Positions 32,404 through 43,239 of a stretch of 64,000 nucleotides of DNA are shown piece by piece. The DNA is taken from assembly GCA_013176395.1 (NCBI GenBank), contig JABMLP010000002.1, positions 1,984,001-2,048,000 of the forward strand. Reading direction: 5' to 3'. The translations under genes were made by a program, and so were the position numbers. Numbering within the stretch: position 1 is the stretch's first letter; each line of letters starts with the position of its first letter. The notes beneath the pieces were generated by a model that was not told the DNA's origin, searched no databases, and saw only the letters and a program-made list of their open reading frames with translations. This stretch comes from Venturia oleaginea. Its lineage: Eukaryota; Ascomycota; Dothideomycetes; Venturiales; Venturiaceae.

Positions 32404-35400
32404 ATGGAAGATCAGATCGTGCACCTGCTGGCCGACACACAGTCAGCCCAGGAAACCCCGCGGAAACATGCCGAATTGCAATTGCAGACCGTGTCTGCTA
32501 CTCCTGGCTTCGGAGTCGCTCTCGTCTCGGTCGCCTCGTACGACTCTGTACCTCTGAATATACGGCAAGCTGCGTTGTTGTACCTCAAAACATTTGTACA
32601 ATCGTCATGGAGCCCACAATTCGAGGAGTTCAAGGGCCAGGTGCTGGTCAGCAATGAGGACAAGGCACGATTGAGGATTATGCTGCTTGAAATTGCTGTT
32701 AGCGGAGGCCAGGATAGGAAGATTAAGGCCGCTGCAAGTTATGCCGTGAGCAAGATCGCGAGCGCCGACTTCCCAGAGGAATGGCCCGATTTGCTCCCCA
32801 CAGTCCTACAAGTCGTTCAGGCAGGAGCAGACGATCAGCTACATGGCGCTCTGAAAGTTCTGCGCGATTTGGTGGACGAGTGCTTCAACGATGAGCAATT
32901 CTTTAGAGTCGCGGAAGATCTCATATCGGCAGTGTACGAACTGGCAACAGACCACAGCAAGAGGCCCATACTTCGTGCGTTGGCTGTCGACGTCTTCAGA
33001 GCATGTTTCGATATCCTCGAGATGGTCATGGAAGACCACAAGTCGGAAGTCAAGGCATTTGCAGACAAGGCATTAACCATCTGGGTTCCCTTTTTCATCG
33101 AGATCCTAGAGTCTAGTCTCCCAAGCCCTCCGACCGAAGCAGAAGAAGAGAGCAGAAATGAGGTTGCCCAAAGTTACCGTGGCTTCGTGGCTCTCAAGCT
33201 GCAAGTGGTCAAGGTATGAAAGCATCTTTTGCTTGTGTGCACCAAAGTGATGGTTACTGACACACCAGATATAGGTACTCATGAGGATTCGCTCTGTCTT
33301 CCCATCGATTCTCTCTCCTCAAAGCCCTGCACTCTTTGAAGCAACTTGGAAAGAACTCTCGTCGCTACAAACCACGTATCACACACTATTCATTGAAGAA
33401 TGTCGACAGAGTCGTCTAGAAGACGACGATGGTCTGCCTTACACACTGGATTTCTTGGTTCTCGAAGAGCTCGATTTCATGCAGGCATGTCTCAGAGCCA
33501 CTCCGGTTCGGAAACAGTTGGAGAAGTCACTACAGGAGGCTGTGAACAGCGAGAACTCATGGGTGACAGAGATGATGAAACTTGCCGTCGCGTATTCTCA
33601 GATCACAACCGAAGAGGAAGGGCTGTGGAACATTGATGTCAACATCTTCCTGTCTGAAGAGACCAGCGTCACCTCAAATTACACTCCTCGAACAGCGTGT
33701 GGTGATTTGGTCATCAAACTTGGAGAATGGCAGTCCGCTGCTACCATCGAGGGGCTATTGGCATACACGCGCACACTGTACTCGGTAGCGGAGGAGTGGA
33801 AAGGCAAAGAAGCAGCCTTGTACATCCTGAACATGCTATTGGGCGATTTCCACGACATGGACCGCACCATTGCACCTGAGGCTGCCAACGGGTTCATCGA
33901 TTTCGTTCGCTATGCGATGCAACAAGAAGATGAGTTCCTGCGAGCAAGAGGACATCTCGTCGCTGGTAGTCTGACCGATTGTGCTGGCGAGGCGCTTTCC
34001 CAGGTGTCTCCGGAATTCATGCAGGCCACGATCAATGCCATAACGAACGACTCATCAGAAGTGGTCAAAGTGGCATGTATCCGCGCCGTCCAACACTATA
34101 TCCATGCTCTACCTCAAGCTGTAGTGGCGCCCATGCAGACCCCGATCATCACAGCCCTCACGAATTACATCCACACGCAGGACTTGAACGATCTCAACGA
34201 GTCTGACGATCTGATCGTCACGCTTGTGGAGACGTTACGTGATGCCATCATTCTCGACACAAGGGTCAGTCTTACTAGCGGTGGTCTTGACCTCCTCTTT
34301 ACAATCGCCAGTCATGGAGCCAGCAACTTCAACATATCTTCACTCGTCACTGAGACGTTTGACGATGTTGCCGGCACACTGGCCTCGACGGCACCTGATG
34401 CATACACCGCATTGTGTGCCAAAGTCTTGCCTTCATTAGCGGGAGCCTTCGACATCGCCAGCCTCACCGAAGAAAATGCCCTCACCAATCTTGCCGCCGA
34501 ACTATTGTCACTCCTCAGCAGACATGGCTCTGAGCCCCTGCCAGCTGTGTTTGTGCCCACCGCTATGCCCAAGTTGAACCGGATCTTGCTGAACGCGACC
34601 GATGAAGAGCTACTTAGGTCCGCCACATCGGCAGTGAAGAATATCCTTATGCATGACTACAAGCAGCTCTTCGCGTGGAGAGACGAGAGTGGGAAAGGTG
34701 GCCTCGAAGTTGTGCTGGTCATCATCGATCGCCTACTTGGCCCATCTGTTGACGACAACGCTGCAGCTGAAGTGGGCGGCCTTGCAGCCGAGGTTGTTGA
34801 AAAGGCAGGTTCAGAGCGCTTGGGTCCGTACCTTATGCAGCTTCTTTCTGCTGTGGCCATCCGCCTGGGCAGTGCAACACAAGCGGCGTTCATCCAGAGC
34901 TTAATCCTTGTTTTCGCCCGCCTGTCGCTCGTCAGCGCGCGTGAAGTAGTCGACTTCCTGGCACAAGTGCAGGTTGGCGCTGACAATGGACTTCAAGTAG
35001 TCATGGCCAAATGGTTGGAGAACTCAGTCAACTTTGCTGGTTACGATGAGATTCGTCAAAAGTGAGTCTTCAACACGAACATTCAGTCCTTGGCCCTTTA
35101 CATCTGACTAACCTGTACTGAACAGCGTTATTGCTCTGTCGAAACTATACGACCTCGGTGATGCACGTCTGGCACAGATCCAAGTCAAGGGGGATCTCAT
35201 TGTAAATCCGGCCACCCAAGGTAGGATAATGACACGTTCCCGAGCCCGCAACAGTATGCTAGATCAATCTGTGTATCTAGATCCGATGAAGCTAACGTTA
35301 GAAGATCCGGATCAGTTTACCGCCGTCCCTGCCACCTTGAAGATAGTCAAGGTGCTCATCGAAGAGCTGCAAGCCGCTGGTGGCGCCGTTCGACCACAAT

Positions 35401-35725
35401 TGAGCCCTGCCGAGCTCGACAGGTTGGAAGAAGAGGCTAGCGACGATGGTGACTGGGAAGACGATCCTGATGTCTACGATCTTGGACTAGGCACCACCAA
35501 GCACGGTCAGTACAAGATTCACTTTCACACTGGACCAAGCTGATTTCATTCACAGAACTTATGGCATTTGCCGAAGAGACACCCTACTCACAACGTCATC
35601 GCGATGATGAGACCCAAGCTTATTTGATTCAGTTTTTCCACGCTGCCGGCACAAGGCCGTCGTTCACGGCAGATTTTAACGCATTAACACCTGAAGAGCA
35701 AGAAAAGCTCCGCGCTTACGCTTGA
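32404..35725 (+). CDS. kap114: Importin-9/Kap114-type karyopherin
   Basis: Nuclear import receptor of the importin-beta superfamily; Kap114/importin-9 carries histones H2A-H2B and TBP. Exons 32404-33213, 33275-35061, 35126-35505 and 35556-35725 give 1048 residues, close to importin-9 (about 1040). The N-terminal importin-beta domain is clear: ETPRKHAELQLQ, IRQAALLYLKTFVQSSW, and FPEEWPDLLPTVLQ. The body is a chain of helical HEAT-type repeats. Near the C-terminus an acidic loop (EEASDDGDWEDDPDVYD) matches the acidic insertion used by importin-9/Kap114 in histone or cargo handling, followed by YLIQFFHAAG...FNALTPEEQEKL, a typical family end. No lesions. REV7 is divergent upstream. Expected constitutive expression is inference. 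Confidence 0.94.
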
Positions 35726-37658
35726 GCGGCCTTGCAGATCTTGTTCTGGAAGTATACAACGTGATGAGGGAATGGTGCGAGCTTCTGATAGAGGGTGCGA
35801 CATTTGCCCAATTATTCTTAACGCTGTTCGCCGCACATGGAGAGCATTGAGGAGAGGGGCATTGTTTGCGCAATTGATGTAGTCGAAATACTCGCACGAA
35901 GCATGCATGCGGATGTAGAACATGGGTGGATCTATATCGGGTGATGCTTTTGGCTTACTTAGCTTAGCATGGAGGCGGGTGTGTAGGTTCATCTTCAACA
36001 AGAATGAAGCTCCAGTTTCCACCACTTTTTAGTATCAGTAAGCACGAGCGTGTAGGACGCCACAGTCGGTTCGTCTATTGATTGCGTTTCGAAGAATCGC
36101 CGCGATCTTTTATACTGCTCGTGCGAAGACGTTCAATGCGAGGATCAGTCTCTGGGCACGTGAGATATATGCTTGCTGTTTAGTAATTTTTCCAGTATTG
36201 GCCGTAGGCTGCATCTGTGACCCCTCATGTATATACTACGTGAACTCTGCCCATATCTAAAATCTGATCGGGTTTTCAGTACTAAATATCTCCCACGTCG
36301 ATCCGGTTCAGGGGCTTGATCTGGTGGTGGTTGAGGTGAGACTTTAGGTATCGTGGCGATGAGGTGATACATTGAGGTTCACCCTGGGCATGGGTCGTCG
36401 TTGTTGAGAGAGATGGTGATGTGGCTGGGTGGGGTGTGGGGGAAAGGTGTGTATGTGTGTGGATTTGTGCCAGACCTTCTTAATATGATTTGACGATCTG
36501 CAAATATTTAGAGAGAATGTTGATGGCTTTGAATTACAAGGTAGCGTTCGAAAGGGAGGATTCTTGGATGTACCCTTCGACCTATCAAAGGAGAATTGAT
36601 GAGAATGACTTTTATGGTGTGAAAACTTGCCGGCCTATCTTGGGTGTAGATTGATAAACACTCGTGTGGTGGAAAATAATTGAGGGAATGTGTTATATTT
36701 GGAACGACGATGGAGAGCTCGGGGACGATTGCTGGATTGTGGACCCGAGGTTATCATTTCTGCGAAAGAGAGGACTTCATACTTTTTCACGTGAAGTTAT
36801 CGTTCGACTGGGTCGGATTTTGAAGTTTATCCAAGGCAGACATCTTTGGTGTTTTATTTTGGTTTCGGTGAGAGGGCGTGATATATCGCTTGTTCGGCGG
36901 TATCAACTTTGAGTAAGAGGATCTTAGTTTCTATACCGTCATGTTTTTCGGAATGGGCAGAAAGGGACGGTACGCAACGACTAGAGATCTCCAGCACGGA
37001 GTTCAAACCATCCATTTGACCAAATTAAAGCTTGTTTCATCTCTCATTTCAAGACCAACCTAACTAAATGCCCAACAACCATCACTCCCAACATGAAGAT
37101 GAACTACCTTCTTCGCCCCAACTATCTCGACCCTTCCTTCCTCCCTCCCAGGGCACCCGTAAATACCTCACCTGTCGACTTCCCTTCTCACCCTAGCGAT
37201 AACAGTCTGAATGTTTTATCCCGAAACCGATTGTACGCCACCAAGCGAGTGAGTCGATCGCCGACCGTCGCTTTTCCGAAAGAGATGATGAGACTCAACG
37301 CGGCTTTCTTCTTTGTGTCTGGGGCAGGGCGGGGAGAGAGTGTTGCTAAGAATTGAGTTGTGGGGAAGGGATATGTGGACGTGTGCATTTTGATTTCTGG
37401 GAGGGAGGGAAGAAGGGGTGGTCATGGTCGTGGTGGATGTAGTAGTTGTAGTTGTAATAGTTATAGTGGTAGTGTGGATGGCTAGCAGTAATTCCCCGTC
37501 TTGCATACTGACACCAAATTGATAATGACCAAAAAATGAGTTAAGATTCGATTATAAGCGACATATTCAAAATTTGTTGAAAGACCGAACATCTCCTTCC
37601 TCGATCCGTTCATTCCCCACCAGTCCTCACTCTAGTAGGGCATGTGTTATGGAAGTCA
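35726..37658. other. Intergenic, no supported gene
   Basis: About 1.9 kb between the importin and the decayed IS630-type element. Contains GT-rich and (GTAGTTGTA)-like simple sequence near 37420-37480. Small open frames have no domains. Confidence 0.5.
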
Positions 37659-37659
37659 C

Positions 37660-39094
37660 CACAGGGTTCCTCAAATCTGACTGCGCAGGGCGCTCGGACT
37701 CACCATCCCATCTCAATTTCCACGTATACACCAACTTATCGCTCAATTTACCACCACCATGGCGCCTAGAACACCCAAAAGAAAGACTGCAAGGCGAGAA
37801 TATGACACCACGAAGAGATTGCGATTTTTTCAGGCCCGGGATTGCAAGAATGAGGCCGACGGCGTCGGTACAAATCGCATACCTCCCTGAAATCAATACA
37901 CCAACTTCTACCGCACGTAGTTGGCTTAAACTACGAGAACTTATTGGTGATGCAGCATTCAGATCACAGAGAAAGAGCAGTTGCATTATAGGGCGGCCTA
38001 CCAAAGTATCTGCTTCAGATCTTACCCGCCTTACGAACCAAGATGACCCCATACACGAAAAAGGCTGACAGGAACAAGCCAATTCCTGCCCCGGCAAGCC
38101 TTCCGCAAAGACACTACAGCGTCACGTATACAATGCAGGGGCTAGGCGATTCAAGAAGCGTTATCAGAAGCAGATATCCCAGGCAAATCGGCCAAAGAGG
38201 GTTGAATACGGTAAAGAACACGAGAAAAAGACCATACTAGGCTTCTGGAGTTAGATTTGGTTCACAGATGAAGCCCATTTTCAGTCAAAAGAACTCGCCA
38301 ATGCACCTGAATATGAGCTACGCTTTCCAGGGCAAGAGAGAGGTGTCAATGAGGAGCTAGAAGGCGTTTTGGATGTTACTATTCACGTCGCCGGCGGCAT
38401 CTCATACAACAAGAAAGGAAACCTCATATTCTACAAGGATCCGGTTGAGCCATCAGAGAAGGTCCGTGGGCAAGTCAAGCAGCCTAAACAACTCAAATAC
38501 GAGCTGGATTCAGTGTACCAAGCCCGGCTGAAGGTCTGGCAAGACCTTAAGGCAAAGGAGGACGAAACACCAAAAGGAAACTGCATGGCACAGGTTTTCT
38601 ACGCCAAAAAGATACTGCCGCAACACATTGAAGCTATTCAGGCCTTAGAGAAGCGTCAGCAGCGCAAATACTGGCTTCAAGAGGATGGTGATCCTTCTCA
38701 CGGAATCAAGTCACCTAACAGTGACCCTGCAGTCATAAAAAGAGAAGCAGACCTTCTATTACTTATTCACCCTCAATCATATGATCTCAATCCCATCGAG
38801 TCTTGTTGGAACATCATTAAGTCCAGATTAGCTGGCAGGAGGTGGTCGTCGGTGGCTCATTTCAAGGCTGAAATCCAGGCAGAAGGGGACAAGATAACGC
38901 TCACAATGATACGGAAAAGGGTCAGAGAGATGCCAGAGAGATGCCAGAGAGATGTAAGATGATTCAGCAAAAACCAGAGATCCATTGCAAGTCAAACGTG
39001 TGGTAAATTGAGCGATAAGTTGGTGCATACGTGGAAATTGAGATGGGATGGTGGGTCCGAGCGCCCTGCGCAGTCAGATTTGAGGAACCCTGTG
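37660..39094 (+). mobile_element. Decayed IS630/mariner-like transposon with long inverted repeats
   Basis: 1435 bp with nearly identical terminal inverted repeats of about 95 bp. Both ends start CACAGGGTTCCTCAAATCTG and run to ATCGCTCAATTTA, with only two or three differences. A TA lies at 39098-39099 on the right but not in a matching position on the left, so the target duplication is unclear. The transposase inside is broken by stops and frame changes. The ends look far younger than the gene, so the copy may be a passenger mobilised in trans. Confidence 0.85.
37759..38962 (+). pseudogene. Broken IS630/mariner-like transposase
   Basis: Starts MAPRTPKRKTARREYDTTKR, close to the intact neighbour (APTTPKKKLPKTDRREYDT). 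The frame is lost near 37850 and regained as YLPEINTPTSTARSW; TGA follows HEKG at 38066, the frame changes again, and TAG splits FWS from IWFTDEAHFQS near 38252. The rest is open from DVTIHVAGGISYNKKG through WLQEDGDPSHG and DLNPIESCWN to the end. By my count 37 residues separate the second D from the E. Roughly 60-65% of residues match the neighbour in the alignable parts by eye. Confidence 0.88.
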
Positions 39095-39129
39095 GGCTAT
39101 TGAAATGCTGACAAAGATTATCTGTGCTA

Positions 39130-40532
39130 CACGGGTTGGCCGGAATTGACGGCGCATAGACCCCTGACCTTCATCCGATCTCTAAAACAACACGTAGATT
39201 CCATGTGAACCACCACATTATGGCTCCCACAACGCCGAAAAAGAAGCTACCAAAGACTGATCGTCGAGAATATGATACCGTGAAGCGAAATCGATTTTTT
39301 CAAGCCCTTGACTCCGCTAGTCCCTCCTCTAGCTTTAGATCTATTTGCCACCTTCCTGGAATCAACATCCCAACTCCCACCGGCCGTAGATGGCGGAAAA
39401 CCCGAGAAGATTGGGGCAATAAAGCGCTTAGAACAACAAGAAAGAGGAGTTCTATCTTAGGAAGAAAAAGCTTGGTATCTGCCTCTGATTTAGAGAAGAT
39501 AATTGACCAAGATGACCCAACACACGAGATGGGCTACCGAGATCAAGTCGAAGAACTCAATTTGGAAGCCGCACCACGAACTTTACGTCGCCACGCCAAT
39601 CAGATAGGAGCCAAACGATTCAAAAAGAAGTTTCAAAAGAGAATTAGCAAAAAGAATCAAGCCCTCCGCCGTCAGTACGGCCAAGAACACCTCACCGCCA
39701 CGATTTCAGGCTTTTGGTCTCGCATTTGGTTCACAGACGAGGCTCACTTCCAGTCAAAGCAGCTGATGGAAGAGCCCGAGTACGAGCTACGTAAACCCGG
39801 GCAAGAAAAGTCTATAAATGAGTCAAAAGGCACAGGTTTAGACATCACAATCCACGTCGCCGGCGGAGTCAACTACAACCACAAAGGTAGCCTCATATTC
39901 TACAAAGATCCTGTTGAGCCCTCAGAGAAGCAGCGGGCTCCTACCAAGCCTAAGCAACTCAAGTACGAGCTGGATACTGCCTTTGCAGAGCGCTGCAAGG
40001 TCTACGATGACTGGAAGGCAAAACAGGATGCTACACCAAAAGGAAACTGCATGTCGCATGTCTTTTACGCTGAAAAGATACTGCCACAACATATTAAGGC
40101 TATACAGGACTTGGAGGCAAAGCACAAGTGCAGATACTGGCTACAGGAGGATGGCGATCCATCGCACGGAATCAACTCACTAAACTCACCTCCAGCCCTC
40201 CTTAAACGCGAAGCAGATCTCTTATTACTCACCCACCCTCCAGAGTCACTACATTTGAACCCTATAGAAGCTTGTTGGAACATCATGAAGGGTAGATTGG
40301 TTGGTAGAAAGTGGACAACGGTGGCCCAATTCAAGGCAGATATTCAGGCAGAATGGGACTGTATTACACTTAAACAAATTCATGACCGCATGAGGGAGAT
40401 GCCCCAGCGCTGTAGATCAATTATTGGGCAGCCTCAAGTGCGAATTCAAAGCGCTTTGTGGTGATATCTGTACATTACTCTAAAATCACATATTGAGGCG
40501 GTCTGTGCGCCGTCAATTCTGGCCAACCCGTG
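39130..40532 (+). mobile_element. IS630/mariner-like transposon with open transposase
   Basis: 1403 bp. Both ends read CACGGGTTGGCC(G/A)GAATTGA then CGGCGCA(T/C)AGACC inward: about 34 bp of inverted repeat. TA precedes the left end (39128-39129); the right flank has CA (40533-40534), one base from TA. The left end is only 35 bp from the right end of the decayed relative at 37660-39094. The gene inside has no stops. Confidence 0.88.
39220..40464 (+). CDS. IS630/mariner-like transposase, open frame
   Basis: 414 residues from the ATG at 39220; an upstream in-frame GTG at 39205 is not used here. The N-terminus is basic and helix-turn-helix-like with GINIPTPTGRRWRKTREDW. Catalytic motifs: D in IWFTDEAHFQS, D in YWLQEDGDPSHG, and E in HLNPIEACWN. 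I count 38 residues between the second D and the E, one more than in the broken neighbour and four more than Tc1. An insertion between the first two acidic residues (LIFYKDPVEPSEKQRAP onwards) makes the protein longer than Tc1 transposases. No intron or stop is seen, so it may be active and could also act on the ends of related copies. Plant or insect mariners are less similar in spacing; the subfamily needs a phylogeny. Confidence 0.92.
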   Translation: MAPTTPKKKLPKTDRREYDTVKRNRFFQALDSASPSSSFRSICHLPGINIPTPTGRRWRKTREDWGNKALRTTRKRSSILGRKSLVSASDLEKIIDQDDPTHEMGYRDQVEELNLEAAPRTLRRHANQIGAKRFKKKFQKRISKKNQALRRQYGQEHLTATISGFWSRIWFTDEAHFQSKQLMEEPEYELRKPGQEKSINESKGTGLDITIHVAGGVNYNHKGSLIFYKDPVEPSEKQRAPTKPKQLKYELDTAFAERCKVYDDWKAKQDATPKGNCMSHVFYAEKILPQHIKAIQDLEAKHKCRYWLQEDGDPSHGINSLNSPPALLKREADLLLLTHPPESLHLNPIEACWNIMKGRLVGRKWTTVAQFKADIQAEWDCITLKQIHDRMREMPQRCRSIIGQPQVRIQSALW

Positions 40533-40637
40533 CACCACTAAGTAGCTTAGTCATCATGCATGCATCCATGCATATAGCAGGGCTTTTCCTCTGAGTAAAT
40601 GATCAAGCTTATTACACCCTCTATTTTGCCGTAGCCA

Positions 40638-40949
40638 CTACCTGAGCGTGCAACTAGTCCAGTCAGGAGTGTTCTTTTCAATGCCAAGCTTTCTGCAACA
40701 ATCGGCGTATTGATTCTCGACATTTGGATCGAGATAACACTGAAGAAGAGTAAAGGTTAGCAAGCGATTAATATATATCTGGGAGGATTGCTCTTACAAC
40801 GTGTCTCTCGCCCTGAATTCCAGGCTTTGTTCCCAATGTGATAGTTCCGCGACCAGATTGAATTTTAGTGTCACAACAAGTGTCCGTGGAGACACTCTTC
40901 CAAGCTTTTCCGTTTCTGGGATTACAGCAGCCGCGCACTATCTGTAAAG
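40638..40949 (-). CDS. Small cysteine-rich protein (8 Cys), 5' end unresolved
   Basis: Two exons read well on the minus strand: 40798-40949 (or 40943) and 40638-40739, joined in phase 0 by a 58-nt intron with a GTAAGA donor and CTTCAG acceptor. They code about 84 residues ending TSCTLR. Cysteines: GCCNPRN, TCCDTK, HVCYLDPN, ADCCRKLG and SCTL, eight in total with three adjacent pairs. A probable earlier exon ends near 41021 at a CAG/GTAACT donor, but I cannot fix its frame or find a signal peptide with confidence. The pattern differs from hydrophobins (C-CC-C-C-CC-C). Position beside the transposon pair and cysteine density suggest a secreted effector-like or antimicrobial-type protein; this is inference. 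It could also be a decayed copy lacking its first exon. Confidence 0.5.
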
Positions 40950-41279
40950 CTGTAACGAGACTTCGGGTTTTAGTCAGTTAAAGGAACTGGCAATGATTGT
41001 GATTATTCGAGATAGTTACCTGAGGGAGTATCTTTTGAGTCGGTCTAGGTGAGGTGGTGTTGATTAGGGAAATGTTACCGCCTTCTATAGTGGAGATTCC
41101 ACAGGTTCTTATAGAAGTGTGGACCTAGCTACAGTATGCTCTATTCATATCGTCGCATATCTTTATTTGAAATTTCCACCTCCACTGTGACTAGCTAGCG
41201 TAGAGATAAAGACCTAACGTGAATGACGGCTAGAGACATATAGTGCCCTGTCCTGGTAATGGTCCTTGCATCGTTCAAA

Positions 41280-41319
41280 GAAGTAACTGCTAAACTATAG
41301 AAAGTTAAGCAGTTACTTC
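41280..41319. repeat. Hairpin, 16-bp arms with one mismatch
   Basis: GAAGTAACTGCTAAAC pairs with GTTAAGCAGTTACTTC around the loop TATAGAAA. Flanked by unremarkable sequence. Confidence 0.88.
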
Positions 41320-41936
41320 GGACCCCGGACTATCAGTATGAGCGAAAAGCGGTCGGGTTTTACTACGCTTTAACCACGACCAATTCCTTTGTCGATCTAT
41401 CAGAACGAGATGCTTATCCCTGAAACTTATTCTTTATACTTATAAGAGATACCTGAATTGCCTGCTAGGTTCTCGGGATTTTTTTAGTCGTTGTGGTGTT
41501 GAGAAAAGACGATTTGTTACGAGGGTGGTGCGCAGGAAATCGGCCGGTTTTCGCTCACACTGATAGCCGAAGTACCGTATAGTATTCCGCTCAAAACGCA
41601 CCGGTTGTAGGGATTTCAAGATAGAATGAAGTCCTGACTGTCATGATCGAACTATGTTGGTATTCGAATGCAGTTAAACGTAGTTAAATGTGGTGGTTCT
41701 GCTCGATCAGGTCTAGCGCGAGACTGGTCGCAAGTACTTAGACTCGTCTCTACCTCTTAGTTAGCTCCTCATCCTTACAACTTCGCACATCCCATAGAAT
41801 TCAAGTCATGCTTCCAAGTCAAGTCCAAGGGTCAAACGTGACACTGACTAGCCATGGGAAAGAGCTTAGGCCAAAGCATCCCGCTTAGCCGAGTCCCGAA
41901 GAGGAATGTCTTAGGCCTCTTAGAGTCTAGTTAAGG

Positions 41937-41978
41937 CCGGCTGGGTAGCTGAATCGGCTGGTTCAGCTACCCAGCCGG
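41937..41978. repeat. Perfect hairpin, 17-bp arms, 8-nt loop
   Basis: CCGGCTGGGTAGCTGAA (41937-41953), loop TCGGCTGG, TTCAGCTACCCAGCCGG (41962-41978). GC-rich stem inside an AT-leaning region. Confidence 0.92.
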
Positions 41979-42305
41979 ATTTATTCGGCGTAATACATTA
42001 CATAGTAATCCCGGGATTAGCGTTCACTTCCGCCAGCGTCTATGGTAATTAAACCTGCAGATTCTCATATAGTAGAGCAGGGAGTTTGTGGACCGTAGTA
42101 GATAGATTGATGTTACTAAAACGACGTTAAACGACATGTTTGATCAACAAGATTTTCATGCTCAGCTGTCTTGGTTGTCAGGAATATTGTGGTTAGTGTA
42201 TCAACGTGGACAATCTTGAGGTTTTGACTGACTGACTGAGTGATTCTCAGAGCTCAATTCTACAGCAAATCCTAGCTGAAACATGAACTCCAAATCAGAT
42301 GATTC

Positions 42306-42996
42306 CTACCCCTTCAGTAATAAAAACTCCTTTACAAAGGTTCGGTGTAACTTGGAAGCCTCCCGAACGGAACGGTACAATTCAGCCGTCAATATATTAC
42401 CTTGGCGTAGATCAGAATTGCGGGCGTCACTCAGTCGGTCAGTGGAAAACTTGAAGAATATCCACGACGATGCAGGAATAATTCTCGCCGTCACTTTCGT
42501 GATGACAGTAGCGTCGAAGACTCTCCATTCCCTCTCTACGCTCCATCTTTTATTTAGGTAGATTGATAGAGGTGGAATCGAGATGCCATAGGCAGGTCCC
42601 AGTCGTACCGCTTTAGCAAGTAAATGAGCCAGCGTCCAATTCGCAGAATCCTCCTTCACCAACTCTACTTCTTGAAACTTCATAAAGCCAGTAACTGGAC
42701 AGACTTGCTCGCCTGTCGTATTCAAGCTATGGCCAATCCACGGATATTATAACACCCCCTTTTCTCCCGCTCTGATTCCTTTTCCCTCTCCTGTGGGGGT
42801 CAAGTGTTGTTCAGATACCAAAAATATTGCATTCCCAGTAAGTAGAGGGTGTGGTGGGATGCGAAAACCAGTGACGAGCGGAGGATGGAGGCAGTTCTGT
42901 TGTAACGAGGCGGAGGATTTCTTTGGGGAGTGTCGCCAGCTTGGGTAAAGATTGGATAGGATTTTTGAGCATGCTGGACATGATGATTTTGGGCAT
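42306..42996 (-). CDS. Possible hypothetical gene, F-box-like start
   Basis: Weak model. From the ATG at 42996 the first stretch reads SLPKLATLPKEILRLVTTEL, which resembles the LP-E-I-L pattern of F-box domains. After an uncertain splice (a GTATCTGAAC donor and CCCACAG acceptor lie near 42780-42815) a second frame at 42306-42725 reads WTLAHLLAKAVRLG and WSVEREWRVFDATVITKVTA, protein-like but unrecognised. The two parts may be one gene or debris. No start context, family match or phase-consistent intron could be established. Confidence 0.25.
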
Positions 42997-43239
42997 GTCG
43001 AGTGTGGATTCGTGTGATTGAAAGACGAGTTGATGGAGGAGAGAAGGATGGGGTTGTTGGGATAAAGGTTACAGAGAAAGATGAGGCGCTTAAGCCATAG
43101 CTTGCTTTGAGGAGAAGTGGAAGGAGTATAAGTAAGTGGAGTCAAGGGGGGATAATGTTGTTGTTGTTACTGTTCCCTTACGTATGTTGGAGATGGCTTG
43201 TGGCTTTTCGAAAAGATCCAGATCCGTTCAAAGAAGGCC

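Larger units (their letters stand above)
40950..42305. other. Intergenic with two strong hairpins, no gene otherwise
   Basis: About 1.35 kb next to the transposon pair, AT-leaning. Besides the two hairpins listed separately and a probable upstream exon of the small cysteine-rich gene near 41020-41110, no coding or RNA gene is supported. Confidence 0.5.

Noticed and set aside
40638..40949. Hydrophobin
   Set aside because: The cysteine order (CC-CC-C-CC-C) does not match the hydrophobin pattern C-CC-C-C-CC-C.
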